From the NCBI RefSeq assembly GCF_002002725.1, contig NZ_MUNW01000062.1, positions 434,001-498,000 on the forward strand: 64,000 bases of DNA. Reading direction: 5' to 3'. Each line of letters begins with the position of its first letter. Within the stretch, counting starts at the first letter, position 1. The notes under the pieces were generated by a model that had not been told where the DNA came from, did not search any database, and saw only the letters and a program-made list of their open reading frames with translations. Origin of the DNA: Sinorhizobium sp. A49 (lineage in GTDB: Bacteria; Pseudomonadota; Alphaproteobacteria; Rhizobiales; Rhizobiaceae). This document shows, in pieces, positions 1 through 9,600 of the stretch. Made by a program: the position numbers and the translations under genes.

Positions 1-811
1 AAGGATCGGCCACAAGCTGGCGCCCGCCAAGCGCCCCGATCCAGTCGAGCGATGCCCTCAGCCGCACGACCTCGCCGACGACGACGATCGCCGGCGGCTG
101 CAGGCCCGACGCTGTGACATCGGCTTCGGCGCGCGCCAGCGTCGTTTCAAGTACTGCCTGATCCGGCGTTGCTGCGTTGCAGACGAAAGCGACCGGCTCA
201 TCCGGCGAACGCCCGGCCGCAATGAGATTGGCGGCAATCGTGCCGATATGCTTCATCGCCATGTACATCACGATCACCGGCGAGCCCGAGGCAATGCCCT
301 GCCAATTGATGCGGTCCGGTACCAGGCCGGAGGAATCGTGACCGGTGAGAAAGGTGACGGCGTGGTTGACCTCGCGGTGAGTGACCGGAATGCCGGCATA
401 GGCAAGCCCGCCGATCCCGGCGGTGATGCCCGGCACGATGCGGAACGGTATGCGGTTTTCGACCAGCGTCAGTGCTTCCTCGCCGCCCCGCCCGAAGACG
501 AAGGGATCGCCGCCCTTCAGCCGCAGCACGCGTTGTCCGGCACGTGCCAGCTCGACGAGCCGGAGCGAAATATCGCGCTGCTTCGGCGACGGTTTGCCGC
601 CGCGCTTTCCGGCAAACTCCAGCACGGCACCCGGCCGGGCGAGCTTCAGGCAATCCTCGTTGACCAGCGCATCGTGCACGATGACATCGGCCTGACTGAG
701 CGCATTGGCGGCATGAAGCGTCAGGAGGCCGGGATCGCCGGGACCGGCACCGACGAGCCAGACGCTACCGGGCTCAAGCTCGGGCAGGCCGGAAAAGATC
801 GTATCGCTCAT
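1..811 (-). CDS. cobA: Uroporphyrinogen-III C-methyltransferase CobA (3' end outside window)
   Basis: This enzyme methylates uroporphyrinogen III twice with SAM to give precorrin-2, the entry to the corrin ring. About 270 codons are present and the C-terminus lies outside the window. The translation has the SAM-binding motif VGAGPGDPGLLTL at residues 20-32, then GGDPFVFGRG and PGITAGIGGLAYAGIPVTHR, all diagnostic of the CobA/SUMT family. The chosen ATG (811-809) is preceded by AGGAG at a normal distance. It lies directly downstream of cobE with no stop codon between them, so CobA could also be made as the C-terminal half of a CobE-CobA fusion. The family assignment is firm; the true N-terminus is open. 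Confidence 0.95.
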   Translation of the reverse strand, partial: MSDTIFSGLPELEPGSVWLVGAGPGDPGLLTLHAANALSQADVIVHDALVNEDCLKLARPGAVLEFAGKRGGKPSPKQRDISLRLVELARAGQRVLRLKGGDPFVFGRGGEEALTLVENRIPFRIVPGITAGIGGLAYAGIPVTHREVNHAVTFLTGHDSSGLVPDRINWQGIASGSPVIVMYMAMKHIGTIAANLIAAGRSPDEPVAFVCNAATPDQAVLETTLARAEADVTASGLQPPAIVVVGEVVRLRASLDWIGALGGRQLVADP

Positions 812-1405
812 GCCGCTTCTCCTGCCATTCGCTTGCACGCTGCCGTTGACTTGCCTTGGCAAGGAGCGGATTGAGATCTGCAAGAAAGCCGCATAGATAT
901 TTGAAATGGTTCGTGCATTTTCTGCGAAACGGGACCCGGAAAACAACTCAAGACACTGCCGCCACGTTGCCGCCGCGCTCACCGGCAGGCGCTCGACGGG
1001 TCCGGCGATTGCCGCCGTCGCATGCGATGCGGTGAGCTTGCCAACGAGCAGCACGCTTGCCGGCCCCGCGCCGACGAGTGCAGCACCTTCGGCAACGCCG
1101 TGGCAACCGGTGTGGGCAAAGACGACCGCCGAGGGGTTCTGCAGCCGGGGTGCCGCGGCCTCCAGCGTCGCCGCATCGAAGAACCGTGCCTCGACGGCAA
1201 AATGCTGGGCGGCGGCATGAATCGCGGGCTCACCGCGCCTCGCATCGAGCGAGGCGACGAAGCCGATATCGGCTTTCGCTGCGCCCACCTTCGCCAACGC
1301 CCTTTCGGCAAGGGCAATCACCTCATCGGCCGGCGTGCCGCGCTCGCAGCCAAGTCCAAGGACGAGTGGTCCTGGCGGTGGCGGCGCTATGCTGGATGAT
1401 ATCAT
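812..1405 (-). CDS. cobE: Cobalamin biosynthesis protein CobE (CbiG C-terminal type), frame open into cobA
   Basis: The frame from ATG 1405 encodes LVLGLGCERGTPADEV near the N-terminus and ends its recognisable domain with SHATAAIAGP near position 965, which matches the small CobE/CbiG C-terminal family of the aerobic cobalamin pathway. After that domain about 50 codons follow with no family resemblance, and no stop occurs before the cobA ATG, which is exactly 198 codons downstream in the same frame. The gene therefore has no stop of its own. Either CobE and CobA are fused, or the cobE stop has been lost or misread. The precise role of CobE is not well defined in the family. Confidence 0.8.
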
Positions 1406-1860
1406 GCTCGACCTCGGCCCCCTCGCGGCAATCCACACGAAGCGCCGCCCGGCTCAAGTCCGGATCGGTCTGGACAGCACCGGTTCAAGCCCCCTGCCTG
1501 GGTCAGCCGCACCGGACGCTCTTTCAGTCCGCCTGAAGCGGACGCCGTCGCACATCCGACATTTTTACCGGAGGCAATCGCACGGGTCAAACCGGATTGC
1601 GCCATCGCCATGTCGCGTTTGGGGAAACCCACCACGCACCTTTCACGCATGCAAAGCGCGGGAACCGGCAATCGACCGAAGACGGCAGACGCCCAATCCG
1701 AATAGCCATGACCTCAAAGTAACGCGCTGATTTTCCTAGAAAATATACATCTGGCGACAAGCATCACAGATGCGCCTCGACGGAAGGCTTTGCATTTCGC
1801 CGCGGCCTCTGACACAAGGCGAACAAGGCCTGTGTACTCCTCCCTTCTCGAGTCCCTCCC
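1406..1860. other. Intergenic region between divergent cobE and TSUP permease
   Basis: No convincing gene is seen here. It must hold the divergent promoters of cobE-cobA (minus) and the permease (plus). A minus-strand frame at 1402-1671 ends with a TGA that overlaps the cobE ATG, but its translation is rich in Gly, Arg and Cys without any recognisable motif. I did not find the B12-box sequence here, so unlike the cobP operon this cob pair shows no obvious cobalamin riboswitch. Confidence 0.5.
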
Positions 1861-2646
1861 GTGCAAGATCTCGCTTTTCACCTGCTCGTGTTCCTTTTCG
1901 TTGCCGCCTTCATTGCCGGCTTCATCGATTCGATCGCCGGCGGTGGCGGCATGATCACCATTCCCGCCATGCTGATTGCCGGCATCCCGCCGCTCCAGAC
2001 GTTGGGTACCAACAAGCTGCAGGGACTTTTCGGCTCCGGCTCGGCAACGCTTTCCTATGCCCGGCGGGGTCACGTGAACCTGAAAGAGCAAATGCCGATG
2101 GCGCTGATGTCGATGGCGGGCTCCGTGTTGGGCGCGCTGCTCGCAACCATCGTTCCCGGCGACGTTCTGAAGGCGACCCTGCCCTTCCTGTTGATTGCGA
2201 TCGCCCTCTATTTCGGCCTCAAGCCGAACATGGGCGATGTCGACCAGCACCGCCGCATCACGCCCTTCCTCTTCACGCTGACGCTGGTGCCCGTCATTGG
2301 CTTTTACGATGGCGTTTTCGGTCCCGGTACCGGCTCGTTCTTCATGCTCGGCTTCGTCACGCTTGCCGGATTCGGCGTCCTCAAGGCGACGGCCCACACC
2401 AAGCTCCTGAACTTCGGCTCGAATGTCGGCGCCTTCGCCGTCTTCCTGTTCTTCGGCGCCATCCTGTGGAAAGTTGGCCTGATGATGGGCGTCGGCCAGT
2501 TCCTCGGTGCCCAGGTCGGCTCGCGCTACGCCATGGCCAAGGGCGCCAAGATCATCAAGCCGCTGCTCGTCATCGTCTCGATCGCGCTTGCGATCCGGTT
2601 GCTTGCCGATCCGTCGCATCCGCTGCGGATCTGGCTGGGAATGTAG
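1861..2646 (+). CDS. TSUP (TauE/SafE) family membrane permease
   Basis: This 261-residue protein is hydrophobic throughout, with about seven or eight membrane segments, and carries the family's repeated glycine-rich half-motifs: GFIDSIAGGGGMITIPA near residues 20-36 and GFYDGVFGPGTGSFFMLGF in the second half. TSUP proteins export or import sulfite, sulfonates or other small organic anions across the inner membrane; the substrate cannot be read from the sequence. The start is a GTG at 1861. It is divergent from cobE-cobA, so a link to cobalamin synthesis is possible but unsupported. Confidence 0.85.
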   Translation: MQDLAFHLLVFLFVAAFIAGFIDSIAGGGGMITIPAMLIAGIPPLQTLGTNKLQGLFGSGSATLSYARRGHVNLKEQMPMALMSMAGSVLGALLATIVPGDVLKATLPFLLIAIALYFGLKPNMGDVDQHRRITPFLFTLTLVPVIGFYDGVFGPGTGSFFMLGFVTLAGFGVLKATAHTKLLNFGSNVGAFAVFLFFGAILWKVGLMMGVGQFLGAQVGSRYAMAKGAKIIKPLLVIVSIALAIRLLADPSHPLRIWLGM

Positions 2647-2778
2647 GATCGCCGGCGCCGCCCGGCCATCGATCTTGCTGCTCCGAGTCTATCCGATCAC
2701 CGGCATCAGGTGGTGCCTGCCTTGGCCCTTCGGGCTCAGGGACCTGAACAGACTGGATGAATTTATCAGGTACTGACC

Positions 2779-3294
2779 TCAGTTCGTCGACCGACGGAAC
2801 TGCGACACGAAGAGCCACAATGCGGTACCCGTGACGGCCGGCGCTGCGAGGAGCATGCCGAATCCGAAGATGAAGTGCGCCGCGACCTGTGCACGCAGCA
2901 AGAAATCTCCGGACCACAGTCCTTTCCTCAAGAGCTCAGACCACAATAGGGGTATCGCTGCGAGACCCGCCGACACGAGAAAGGCCGATAGCAGCGTTAT
3001 CGGCAGGATCATCCAGCGTTGACGCAGGTGACCCGAGAGCAACTTGATGAGAGACCCGACGAGAACGGCCGGCAGCAAACCGTAAAGATATGCGGTCGCA
3101 ATGCCGTCCATAAGGCCGCCGGCATCCCGCCAGAGGTCGCGAGGTCGGCTTCCTGGGGTGGAAAGCATAGGGCCGAATACCATGACGAGCAGCAGCAAAA
3201 TCAAGGGACCGACCGCAGCGGCGTAGAAAACGAACCAGCGGCTGAGGCGCGCTGAAGGGTGTGCTGCTACATTTTCTGCCATTCTCTCCTCCAC
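2779..3294 (-). CDS. Hypothetical membrane protein with four TM segments
   Basis: A 171-residue frame with four hydrophobic stretches (about residues 23-45, 70-88, 95-118 and 138-163) separated by short charged loops. The distribution looks like a genuine inner-membrane protein. The true start may be the ATG four codons in (MAENV), as both lie near weak ribosome binding sites. I do not recognise the family. It stands alone between the permease and the methyltransferase-like gene. Confidence 0.6.
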   Translation of the reverse strand: MEERMAENVAAHPSARLSRWFVFYAAAVGPLILLLLVMVFGPMLSTPGSRPRDLWRDAGGLMDGIATAYLYGLLPAVLVGSLIKLLSGHLRQRWMILPITLLSAFLVSAGLAAIPLLWSELLRKGLWSGDFLLRAQVAAHFIFGFGMLLAAPAVTGTALWLFVSQFRRSTN

Positions 3295-3577
3295 TCAACC
3301 CTTTCGTGCAAGGCCATCGCGATAAATGCAAGGCAAACACATGAGGAACGAGCAGGCGCGCATCAGGTTTTGCAAGGGCATCGCCACGCGGAATGCGACG
3401 GCGGTCGCCGGCGATCAACAATCGGCAACCGGACCGCGAATTTCCAATTTTCACCCTTGAACCTCTAGTGACGAGAGAGTGCAACCTGCGCAAGATACAA
3501 CGCGAAAGGAGCGGCGGCGATTTCCGCCGCGTCTTCTCGCAATCCCATCCAGACGTTCCGTCTACCCACGAGGTCTC

Positions 3578-4171
3578 ATGCTCACCGCCCTTCCCGCCGC
3601 TCTGATGCTCGTCGTTGGCCTGTTCACTCTGGCACTGGCGGTCCTGCGCCGCCGGCAATCCGGCCGCTCGCCCGTTGTCCTGACCTATGGCGACGATGCG
3701 GAAGGGTTTGCCGGCAAGCTCTTCCGCGTGATCGTGGCCGCGCTGGTGGTTCACCTGATCGCAATCGCCGCCTTTCCCGAAACAGTGAACGTCTCGCTCG
3801 GCCGCATCCCCGCGCTCGACGCGCCAATTCTCCACGCCGTCGGCCTCGTGCTGATGGCGCTCGGCGGTGGGCTGACGATGCTGTCGCAATGGGTGATGCG
3901 CCACTCCTGGAAGATCGGCATCCCCGAGGAACAGGACGCGCCGCTGGTGACCTCCGGCCTCTACGCCTTATCGCGCAACCCGATCTATGTCGGCATGGTC
4001 ACCGCATTGATCGGCACGGTGCTGGCCGTGCCGAACGTCGTCTCGGTGGCGCTCGCTCTTTCCGCCTGGATATCGATCTCCTACCAGATCCGTATGGAGG
4101 AAGTTCACCTCGGCCGTGCGTTCGGGCAGGCCTACAGCGCCTATTGCAAGCGTGTCCGCCGGTGGGCCTAG
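3578..4171 (+). CDS. Isoprenylcysteine methyltransferase-like (ICMT/PEMT) membrane protein
   Basis: The 197-residue product starts at ATG 3578 behind a GAGG ribosome binding site. It has about five membrane segments and, in its C-terminal half, the segment [18 protein letters not shown] followed by an acidic [23 protein letters not shown] tail, spread over more than one motif. RNPIYVG and the E...FG..Y..Y pattern are hallmarks of the isoprenylcysteine carboxyl methyltransferase/phospholipid methyltransferase fold, a SAM-dependent integral membrane family. The substrate in bacteria is mostly unknown. The open frame extends 33 codons further upstream without a better start. Confidence 0.75.
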   Translation: MLTALPAALMLVVGLFTLALAVLRRRQSGRSPVVLTYGDDAEGFAGKLFRVIVAALVVHLIAIAAFPETVNVSLGRIPALDAPILHAVGLVLMALGGGLTMLSQWVMRHSWKIGIPEEQDAPLVTSGLYALSRNPIYVGMVTALIGTVLAVPNVVSVALALSAWISISYQIRMEEVHLGRAFGQAYSAYCKRVRRWA

Positions 4172-4390
4172 GTCCAACCAGCGCCTGCCAACAGCCCTTC
4201 CTTATGCGCCCGCACCGCCTCCAGAGCACGATGCATGTGCAATGCCGAAATTGCGGAATTATGTAGCAATTGCCTCCAGTGGTATTTTAGCGGAGGTGAG
4301 CTGTGTGACCCCCGTGGATCAGAGAAAAAGCTACAATCGCCACGGTTCCATTGGTGATATGAAGTCAGGGTTGGTTTTGAAAGTAGGCCC

Positions 4391-5212
4391 ATGGTCGAGC
4401 CGATTTCCCAGGAGGTCTTCTTAGCGCTAAAGCGGACCGCCCTGCTGCCGAACGGGCTACGGTTCTCATACGTCGAGATGGGAGATCCCAACGGTGTGCC
4501 CGTCCTCCTGCTGCACGGGTTTACGGACAGCGCCCGAAGCTGGAGCCTCGTTGCCCCGTATCTAGCGACGGGCTTTCGCCTCATAGCGCCAGACCTGCGC
4601 GGCCACGGGAATTCCGACAAGCCTGAAGGCTGCTACACTATTCCCGAGATGGCGAATGATGTCCGGTTCCTGATAGAGGTTCTGGAGCTTGCGCCGACGC
4701 ACGTGGTCGGTCATTCGCTTGGAGGGCGGCTGGCGCAAGCAATTGCGGAGCGGTGGCCCCATATCATCGGCAGAATCGTTCTCGTGTCCACGTCCGCCAC
4801 ACTGCGCGAACGTCGGGGATGGTTGTGGGAAAACATCCAAATGCTCCGCGATCCCATCGATCCAGGAAGCGCATTCATGCGAGAATGGTGCTGTGGCGCA
4901 GTTCCTGTCGACGAGGTCTTCCTCGCTTATGCGCGACGCGAAAGCGCGGCGGTGCCCTCACGCATCTGGCATTCCATCTACTATGCGCAGCTTGCGTATG
5001 ATCCTTCGCCGCTTTTGCAGGATATTTCCACAGCCACACTCATCCTGCGGGGCGAGGAGGATTTGATCGCTACAGAGGAACATCAGGAGAATATGAGAGA
5101 AGCTATCGCCGGCGCGGAGTTCATTTCCCTGCCCGGCCACGGCCATAACCCCCATTGGGAGGATCCTGAAAAATTGGCCGCCTTGATTGCGACGTTTCTG
5201 GGGCGTTCATAA
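4391..5212 (+). CDS. Alpha/beta fold hydrolase
   Basis: A 273-residue protein of the alpha/beta hydrolase superfamily. The oxyanion region is LLLHGFTDS (about residues 38-46), DLRGHGNSD follows, the nucleophile elbow is GHSLGGRLAQ (Ser around 104), and the catalytic histidine is in GHGHNPHWEDP near the C-terminus. The fold fits esterases, lactonases or C-C hydrolases; the substrate is unknown. The ATG at 4391 is the first in frame and there is no operon partner on either side. Confidence 0.8.
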   Translation: MVEPISQEVFLALKRTALLPNGLRFSYVEMGDPNGVPVLLLHGFTDSARSWSLVAPYLATGFRLIAPDLRGHGNSDKPEGCYTIPEMANDVRFLIEVLELAPTHVVGHSLGGRLAQAIAERWPHIIGRIVLVSTSATLRERRGWLWENIQMLRDPIDPGSAFMREWCCGAVPVDEVFLAYARRESAAVPSRIWHSIYYAQLAYDPSPLLQDISTATLILRGEEDLIATEEHQENMREAIAGAEFISLPGHGHNPHWEDPEKLAALIATFLGRS

Positions 5213-5396
5213 CCCCTCCCGGCGCAATCCAGCCGAGGGCGGCGGGTGGCAACCCACTATGCGACAAAGATCAGCATAGCCTAGCACCCAGCCCTGCGGC
5301 GCTTCAAGGCAAGTGCCGGAAGCAACCAAACCGGACAACCCGCGCAACACGACGGTGAAGCAGCGGGCCGCACCAGCGGGCTTGTTGAAAGCAGGC

Positions 5397-5807
5397 TCAG
5401 AACACCGCCAGGAGCAACGCACCCGCGGCGATGAACACGACGCCGAGCCAGTTCATCAGGTTGAGCTTCTCGCCGAGAAACAAGACGCCGAAGATCGCCA
5501 CCATGACGATCGACAGCTTGTCGATCGGCGCCACCCGCGCCGCATCGCCGAGCTTCAGGGCGCGGAAATAGGCAAGCCAGGAGGTGCCGGTGGCAAGGCC
5601 GGAGAGGGCCAGGAACAGCCAGGTGCGCCCCGGAATTTCCGAGGGCTTTTGCCATTGCCCCGTCGCCGCGACGATGCCGGCCAGCACGAGGAATATGACG
5701 ACAGTGCGGATCAGCGTGGCGAAGTCGGAGTTGATCTGCGCAACCCCGACCTTGGCAAAGACAGCCGTGAGCGCCGCAAAGGCCGCCGAAAGCAGCGCCT
5801 CCTGCAT
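5397..5807 (-). CDS. EamA-family single-domain transporter
   Basis: This 136-residue protein has four or five membrane helices and ends with the EamA signature order: AYFRALKLGDAARVAPIDKL, then FGVLFLGEKLNLMNWLGV and a final hydrophobic helix. At about 140 residues it is a single EamA unit, the half-size form that works as a dimer. It is the last gene of the minus-strand cobP-cobW-cobN-cobO series, 115 bp after cobO, with a RIME-like repeat in between. A metabolite or cofactor export role linked to cobalamin is conceivable but only inferred from position. Confidence 0.8.
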   Translation of the reverse strand: MQEALLSAAFAALTAVFAKVGVAQINSDFATLIRTVVIFLVLAGIVAATGQWQKPSEIPGRTWLFLALSGLATGTSWLAYFRALKLGDAARVAPIDKLSIVMVAIFGVLFLGEKLNLMNWLGVVFIAAGALLLAVF

Positions 5808-5811
5808 GATT

Positions 5812-5903
5812 CCTTAAATCGGCATAGATTTAAGGACAAAATCATGCGGAACTTTAAGTGCTACAGCGACCTTTGCGCGTCCAGGGGACGCGCGGCGCTG
5901 TAG
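5812..5903 (+). repeat. RIME-like palindromic repeat, copy 1
   Basis: About 90 bp between cobO and the EamA gene matches, in reverse orientation, the element at 50444-50546. The shared core includes GTGCTACAGCGACCTTTGCG and a GGGACGCGCGGCGCTGTAG end, which together can fold into a long hairpin. A second small inverted repeat, CCTTAAATC with GATTTAAGG, lies at its left end. This is the structure of rhizobial intergenic mosaic elements. Confidence 0.75.
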
Positions 5904-5922
5904 AACTGCCAGCTCTGGCTCA

Positions 5923-6567
5923 TCAGAACTCGACGCCCTTCTGGGCCTTGATGCCGGAGCGGAAGGGATGCTTGATCAGTTCCATTTCGGTCACCAGATC
6001 GGCGGCCTCGATCAGGTCTTCCTTGGCGTTGCGGCCGGTCAGCACCACATGGGTCATGTGCGGCTTTTCTTCCTTCAGGAAACGCACCACCTCGGCCACG
6101 TCGATATAGTCGTAGCGCAGGGCGATGTTGATCTCGTCGAGCAGCACCATCGAATTGCGCTCGTCGCGGATCAGTTCCTTGGCCTTCTCCCAGGCCTTTT
6201 CCGCCATCGCCACGTCACGGGCGCGGTCCTGGGTTTCCCAGGTAAAGCCTTCGCCGAGCGTGTAGAACTGGCACACGTCGCCGAAATGCTTCTCGATCAG
6301 GTCGCGCTCGCCGGTTTCCCAGGCGCCCTTGATGAACTGCACGACCGCACACGGCATGCCATGGGCGATGTGGCGGAAGATCATGCCGAAGCCGGCAGTC
6401 GACTTGCCCTTGCCCTTGCCGGTGTTGACGATAACAAGACCCTTTTCGTCGGTCTTGGTCGCCATGATCTTTTCGCGGGCCGTCTTCTTCTTCGCCATCT
6501 TCATGGCGTGGCGCGCATCGTCCTTCTCGGCAACGCCCTCACCCGTGCTGACCACATCTTCGCTCAT
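5923..6567 (-). CDS. cobO: Cob(I)yrinic acid a,c-diamide adenosyltransferase CobO
   Basis: CobO transfers the 5'-deoxyadenosyl group from ATP to reduced cobalt in the corrinoid. The 214-residue product has the glycine-rich P-loop NTGKGKGKST at residues 48-57, followed by GFGMIFRHIAHG, and the later LLDEINIALRYDYID and VVLTGRNA segments typical of the CobA/CobO/BtuR family. The length fits the family, with a lysine-rich N-terminal tail. It lies 118 bp downstream of cobN on the same strand and should belong to the riboswitch-controlled operon. Confidence 0.96.
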   Translation of the reverse strand: MSEDVVSTGEGVAEKDDARHAMKMAKKKTAREKIMATKTDEKGLVIVNTGKGKGKSTAGFGMIFRHIAHGMPCAVVQFIKGAWETGERDLIEKHFGDVCQFYTLGEGFTWETQDRARDVAMAEKAWEKAKELIRDERNSMVLLDEINIALRYDYIDVAEVVRFLKEEKPHMTHVVLTGRNAKEDLIEAADLVTEMELIKHPFRSGIKAQKGVEF

Positions 6568-6685
6568 GACGTTCTCCTGATCCTATGATTCGATCGTGGG
6601 ATCGGGCGTAGTGCTGACCGCGATCCCATTCTTTGCACTTGCGCAACTCCGGACGGAAAACCGTTTTGCGGCCTCCCGGAGCTGC

Positions 6686-9600
6686 TCATTCGTTACCGGC
6701 GCGAAGCCGCGCTGCGGCCGTCGTTCGCCCGGTGAGTTCAAACCGCGCCGAGTTCGAGCGCGGGGTCCACAGATTGCGATCGATCGCCTCCAGCAGCCGC
6801 TCGGACAATTCGGCGAGTGCTGCCGGGTTCTTGTCGCGCAGGAAGCTCGACACCCGCTCGTCGACGATGAACGCCTGATAGGCCGCCTCGAAATGGTGGT
6901 CGCGCACCGCCCCCGTGGTCGCGGCAAAGGCGAACATGTAGTCGACCGTGGCAGCGATCTCGAAGGCGCCCTTGTAGCCGTGGCGCATGACGCCATCGAT
7001 CCACTTGGGATTGACGACGCGCGCCCTGACCACGCGGCCGATCTCTTCCTCCAACGAGCGGATCACCGGCTTTTCCGGCCGGGAGTGGTCGTTGTGGTAG
7101 ATCGCCGGCTTCGCACCTCCAAGGTGCTCGGCGGCAAGGCTCATGCCGCCTTCGAACTGATAATAGTCGTCGCTGTCGAGCAGGTCGTGCTCACGGTTGT
7201 CCTGGTTCTGGACGACAGCCTCGATGGTGCGCAGCCGCTCCTCGAAGAGGTCGCGCTCGGCCTTGCCCTCCTCGCCGGCGCCATAGGCATAGGAGCCCCA
7301 GGTGAGATAGGCATCGGCGAGATCGGCTTTTCTGTCCCAGCCCTTCTCGTCGATCAGCGCCTGCAGGCCGGCGCCGTAGGCTCCCGGCTTCGCCCCGAAG
7401 ACGCGATAGGAGGCGCGGCGCGCCGCTTCCGCCGCCTCTATACCGGATGCCTCCAGCCGCTCAGTCTCGGCGCGCATGCGCGCGGCGATCATGTTGTCGG
7501 CATCGTCTTCTTCGAGCGCCCCGACGGCGCGAATCGCCTTGTCGAACAGTGCGATCTGGTCCGGGAAGGCATCCCGGAAGAAGCCGGAAATGCGAAGCGT
7601 CACGTCTACACGCGGACGGCCGAGCATCGCCAGCGGTATGATTTCGTAGCCCATCACCCGGCGCGAGATCGTGTCCCAGGTGGGCTTGGCACCAATCAAC
7701 GCCAGAGCCTGGGCGATATCGTCTCCACCCGTTCGCATGTTGGCCGTGCCCCAGGCCGTGAGTCCGAAGGAAGATGGCCAGTCACCGTGATCCTGCAGGT
7801 AGCGGCGAATCAACAATTCGGCGGATTTCTTGCCGAGTTCGTAAGCCGCCGGCGTCGGCACCGAGCGGCTGTCGACGGAGTAAAAATTGCGGCCGGTCGG
7901 CAGCACATCGGGACGGCCGCGGGTCGGCGCGCCGGATGGTCCGGGTGCGACGAAGCGGCCATCGAGGCCGGTGAGAAAACCGGCCATCTCGGCGGCGCCG
8001 GAATTGACGATCGACGGTTTCAGCCGCGTCTCGACCTCGCCAAGCACGGCGCAGGTGGCGGACCAGCCTTCGGGTGCCGGCGTCTCGCCGCAAACGAACG
8101 CCGCCGCGAGCAGCTCGATGCGCTCGACCGTATCGCCGGCAGTGCGCCAAGGTTGATCGGAAACCTCGGCAAGGATATCCGGCCGTAAACCGGTCCAGGG
8201 ATCGGACATCACGCAATCGAGCGGATCGAAGCCGAGCCCTGCGTCGGCGGTGATCGCGCGCTGAAGGCTCTGGTCGGCACCTTCGCCAAGACCGCGCGGC
8301 ACCCGCGCCAGCGCCACCGTCAGGTCGGTCAGAAGCCGCCCTTCCGGCGCCACGCCAAAAATGTGCAGGCCGTCGCGGATCTGCATCTCCTTGAGGTCGC
8401 AGAGATAGGCGTCGAGCTTCTCCAGCGCCTTGTCGTCGCTGTCGCCCTTGTCGATGCCGGCGTCGTGGTCGAGGCCGATGTCGCGCACGAGGTCGAGGAT
8501 CTGCCGGCTCAAGAGCCTGAGGCGGCGCGGATCGCCGCCAGCGGCGTCGTAGTATTCGTCGACAAGTGCCTCGAGGTCCTTGAGCGGCCCGTAGGATTCG
8601 GCCCGCGTCAAGGGCGGCGTCAGGTGGTCGATGATGACGGCGCTGGTGCGGCGCTTGGCCTGCGTGCCCTCGCCGGGATCGTTGACGATGAAGGGATAGA
8701 TATGCGGCAGCGGCCCGAAGATCGCCTCAGGATAACAGGTCTCCGACAGCGCCAGGGCCTTGCCGGGCAGCCATTCGAGATTGCCGTGCTTACCCATATG
8801 GACGATCGCCTGAGCCCCGAACTGGTTGCGCAGGAAGGCGTAGAAGGCGAGATAGCCATGCGGCGGCACGAGGTCCGGCGAATGGTAGCTTTCCTTCGGA
8901 TCGATGTTGTAACCACGTGCCGGCTGGATGCCGACGACGACCTCGCCGAAGCGGGCAAGCGGCAGCGCGAAGGCGCCGTCGAGGAAGAACGGATCGGTTT
9001 CCGGTGCGCCCCAGCGGCCGGTCACTTCATCCTGAATCTGTTTCGGAAACGAATCGAAGAATGCCTTGTAATCACTTAGCGAAATGACTTCGCGGATGTC
9101 ACGGTCGCGGCTCGCCGCATTGGTCGGCCCGGCCATGAGATAGCGGATCAGTGCGTCACCATCTGCGGGCACGCCGGCAACAGGATAGCCTTCCCCCGCC
9201 ATGGCGCGCAGCACTTCCACCGTGCCCGCCGGCGTATCGAGCCCGACGCCGTTGCCGAGCCTGCCGTCGCGGTTGGGGTAGTTGGCCATGATGATGGCGA
9301 TACGGCGTTCGGCCGGCCTGGCGCGGCGGAGCTTCGCCCAGTTGACGGCGAGCCGTGCGGCAAACCGCACGCGGTCGGCAAGCGGCTCATGCCCGACGAT
9401 ATTGGCTTCCACCTTGGGATCGTAGATCGACGCCGCCTTGAAGGAGACGGCGCGTGCCAGGATACGGCCATCGACTTCGGGCAGAGCGACATTCATGGCG
9501 AGATCGCGCGCCATCAGCCCCTGCGGCGAGGCCTGCCATTGCGCCCGGGACGATCCGGAAAAGATCACCTGCAGCACCGGCGCGCCCGTCGATTCCAGCA

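Noticed and set aside
1402-1671. 89-codon minus-strand frame whose stop overlaps the cobE start
   Set aside because: The product has no family motif and is Gly/Arg/Cys-rich; a start-stop overlap alone is weak evidence, and no good ribosome binding site was seen.
1406-1860. Cobalamin riboswitch ahead of cobE
   Set aside because: The segment lacks the AGCCAGGAGACCTGCC-type B12 box and the GGGAAGG block that are clear at 12.3 kb.
6596-8188. Long plus-strand frame of 530 codons opposite cobN
   Set aside because: It is antisense to cobN and its composition is explained by the GC-rich third codon positions of the real gene.
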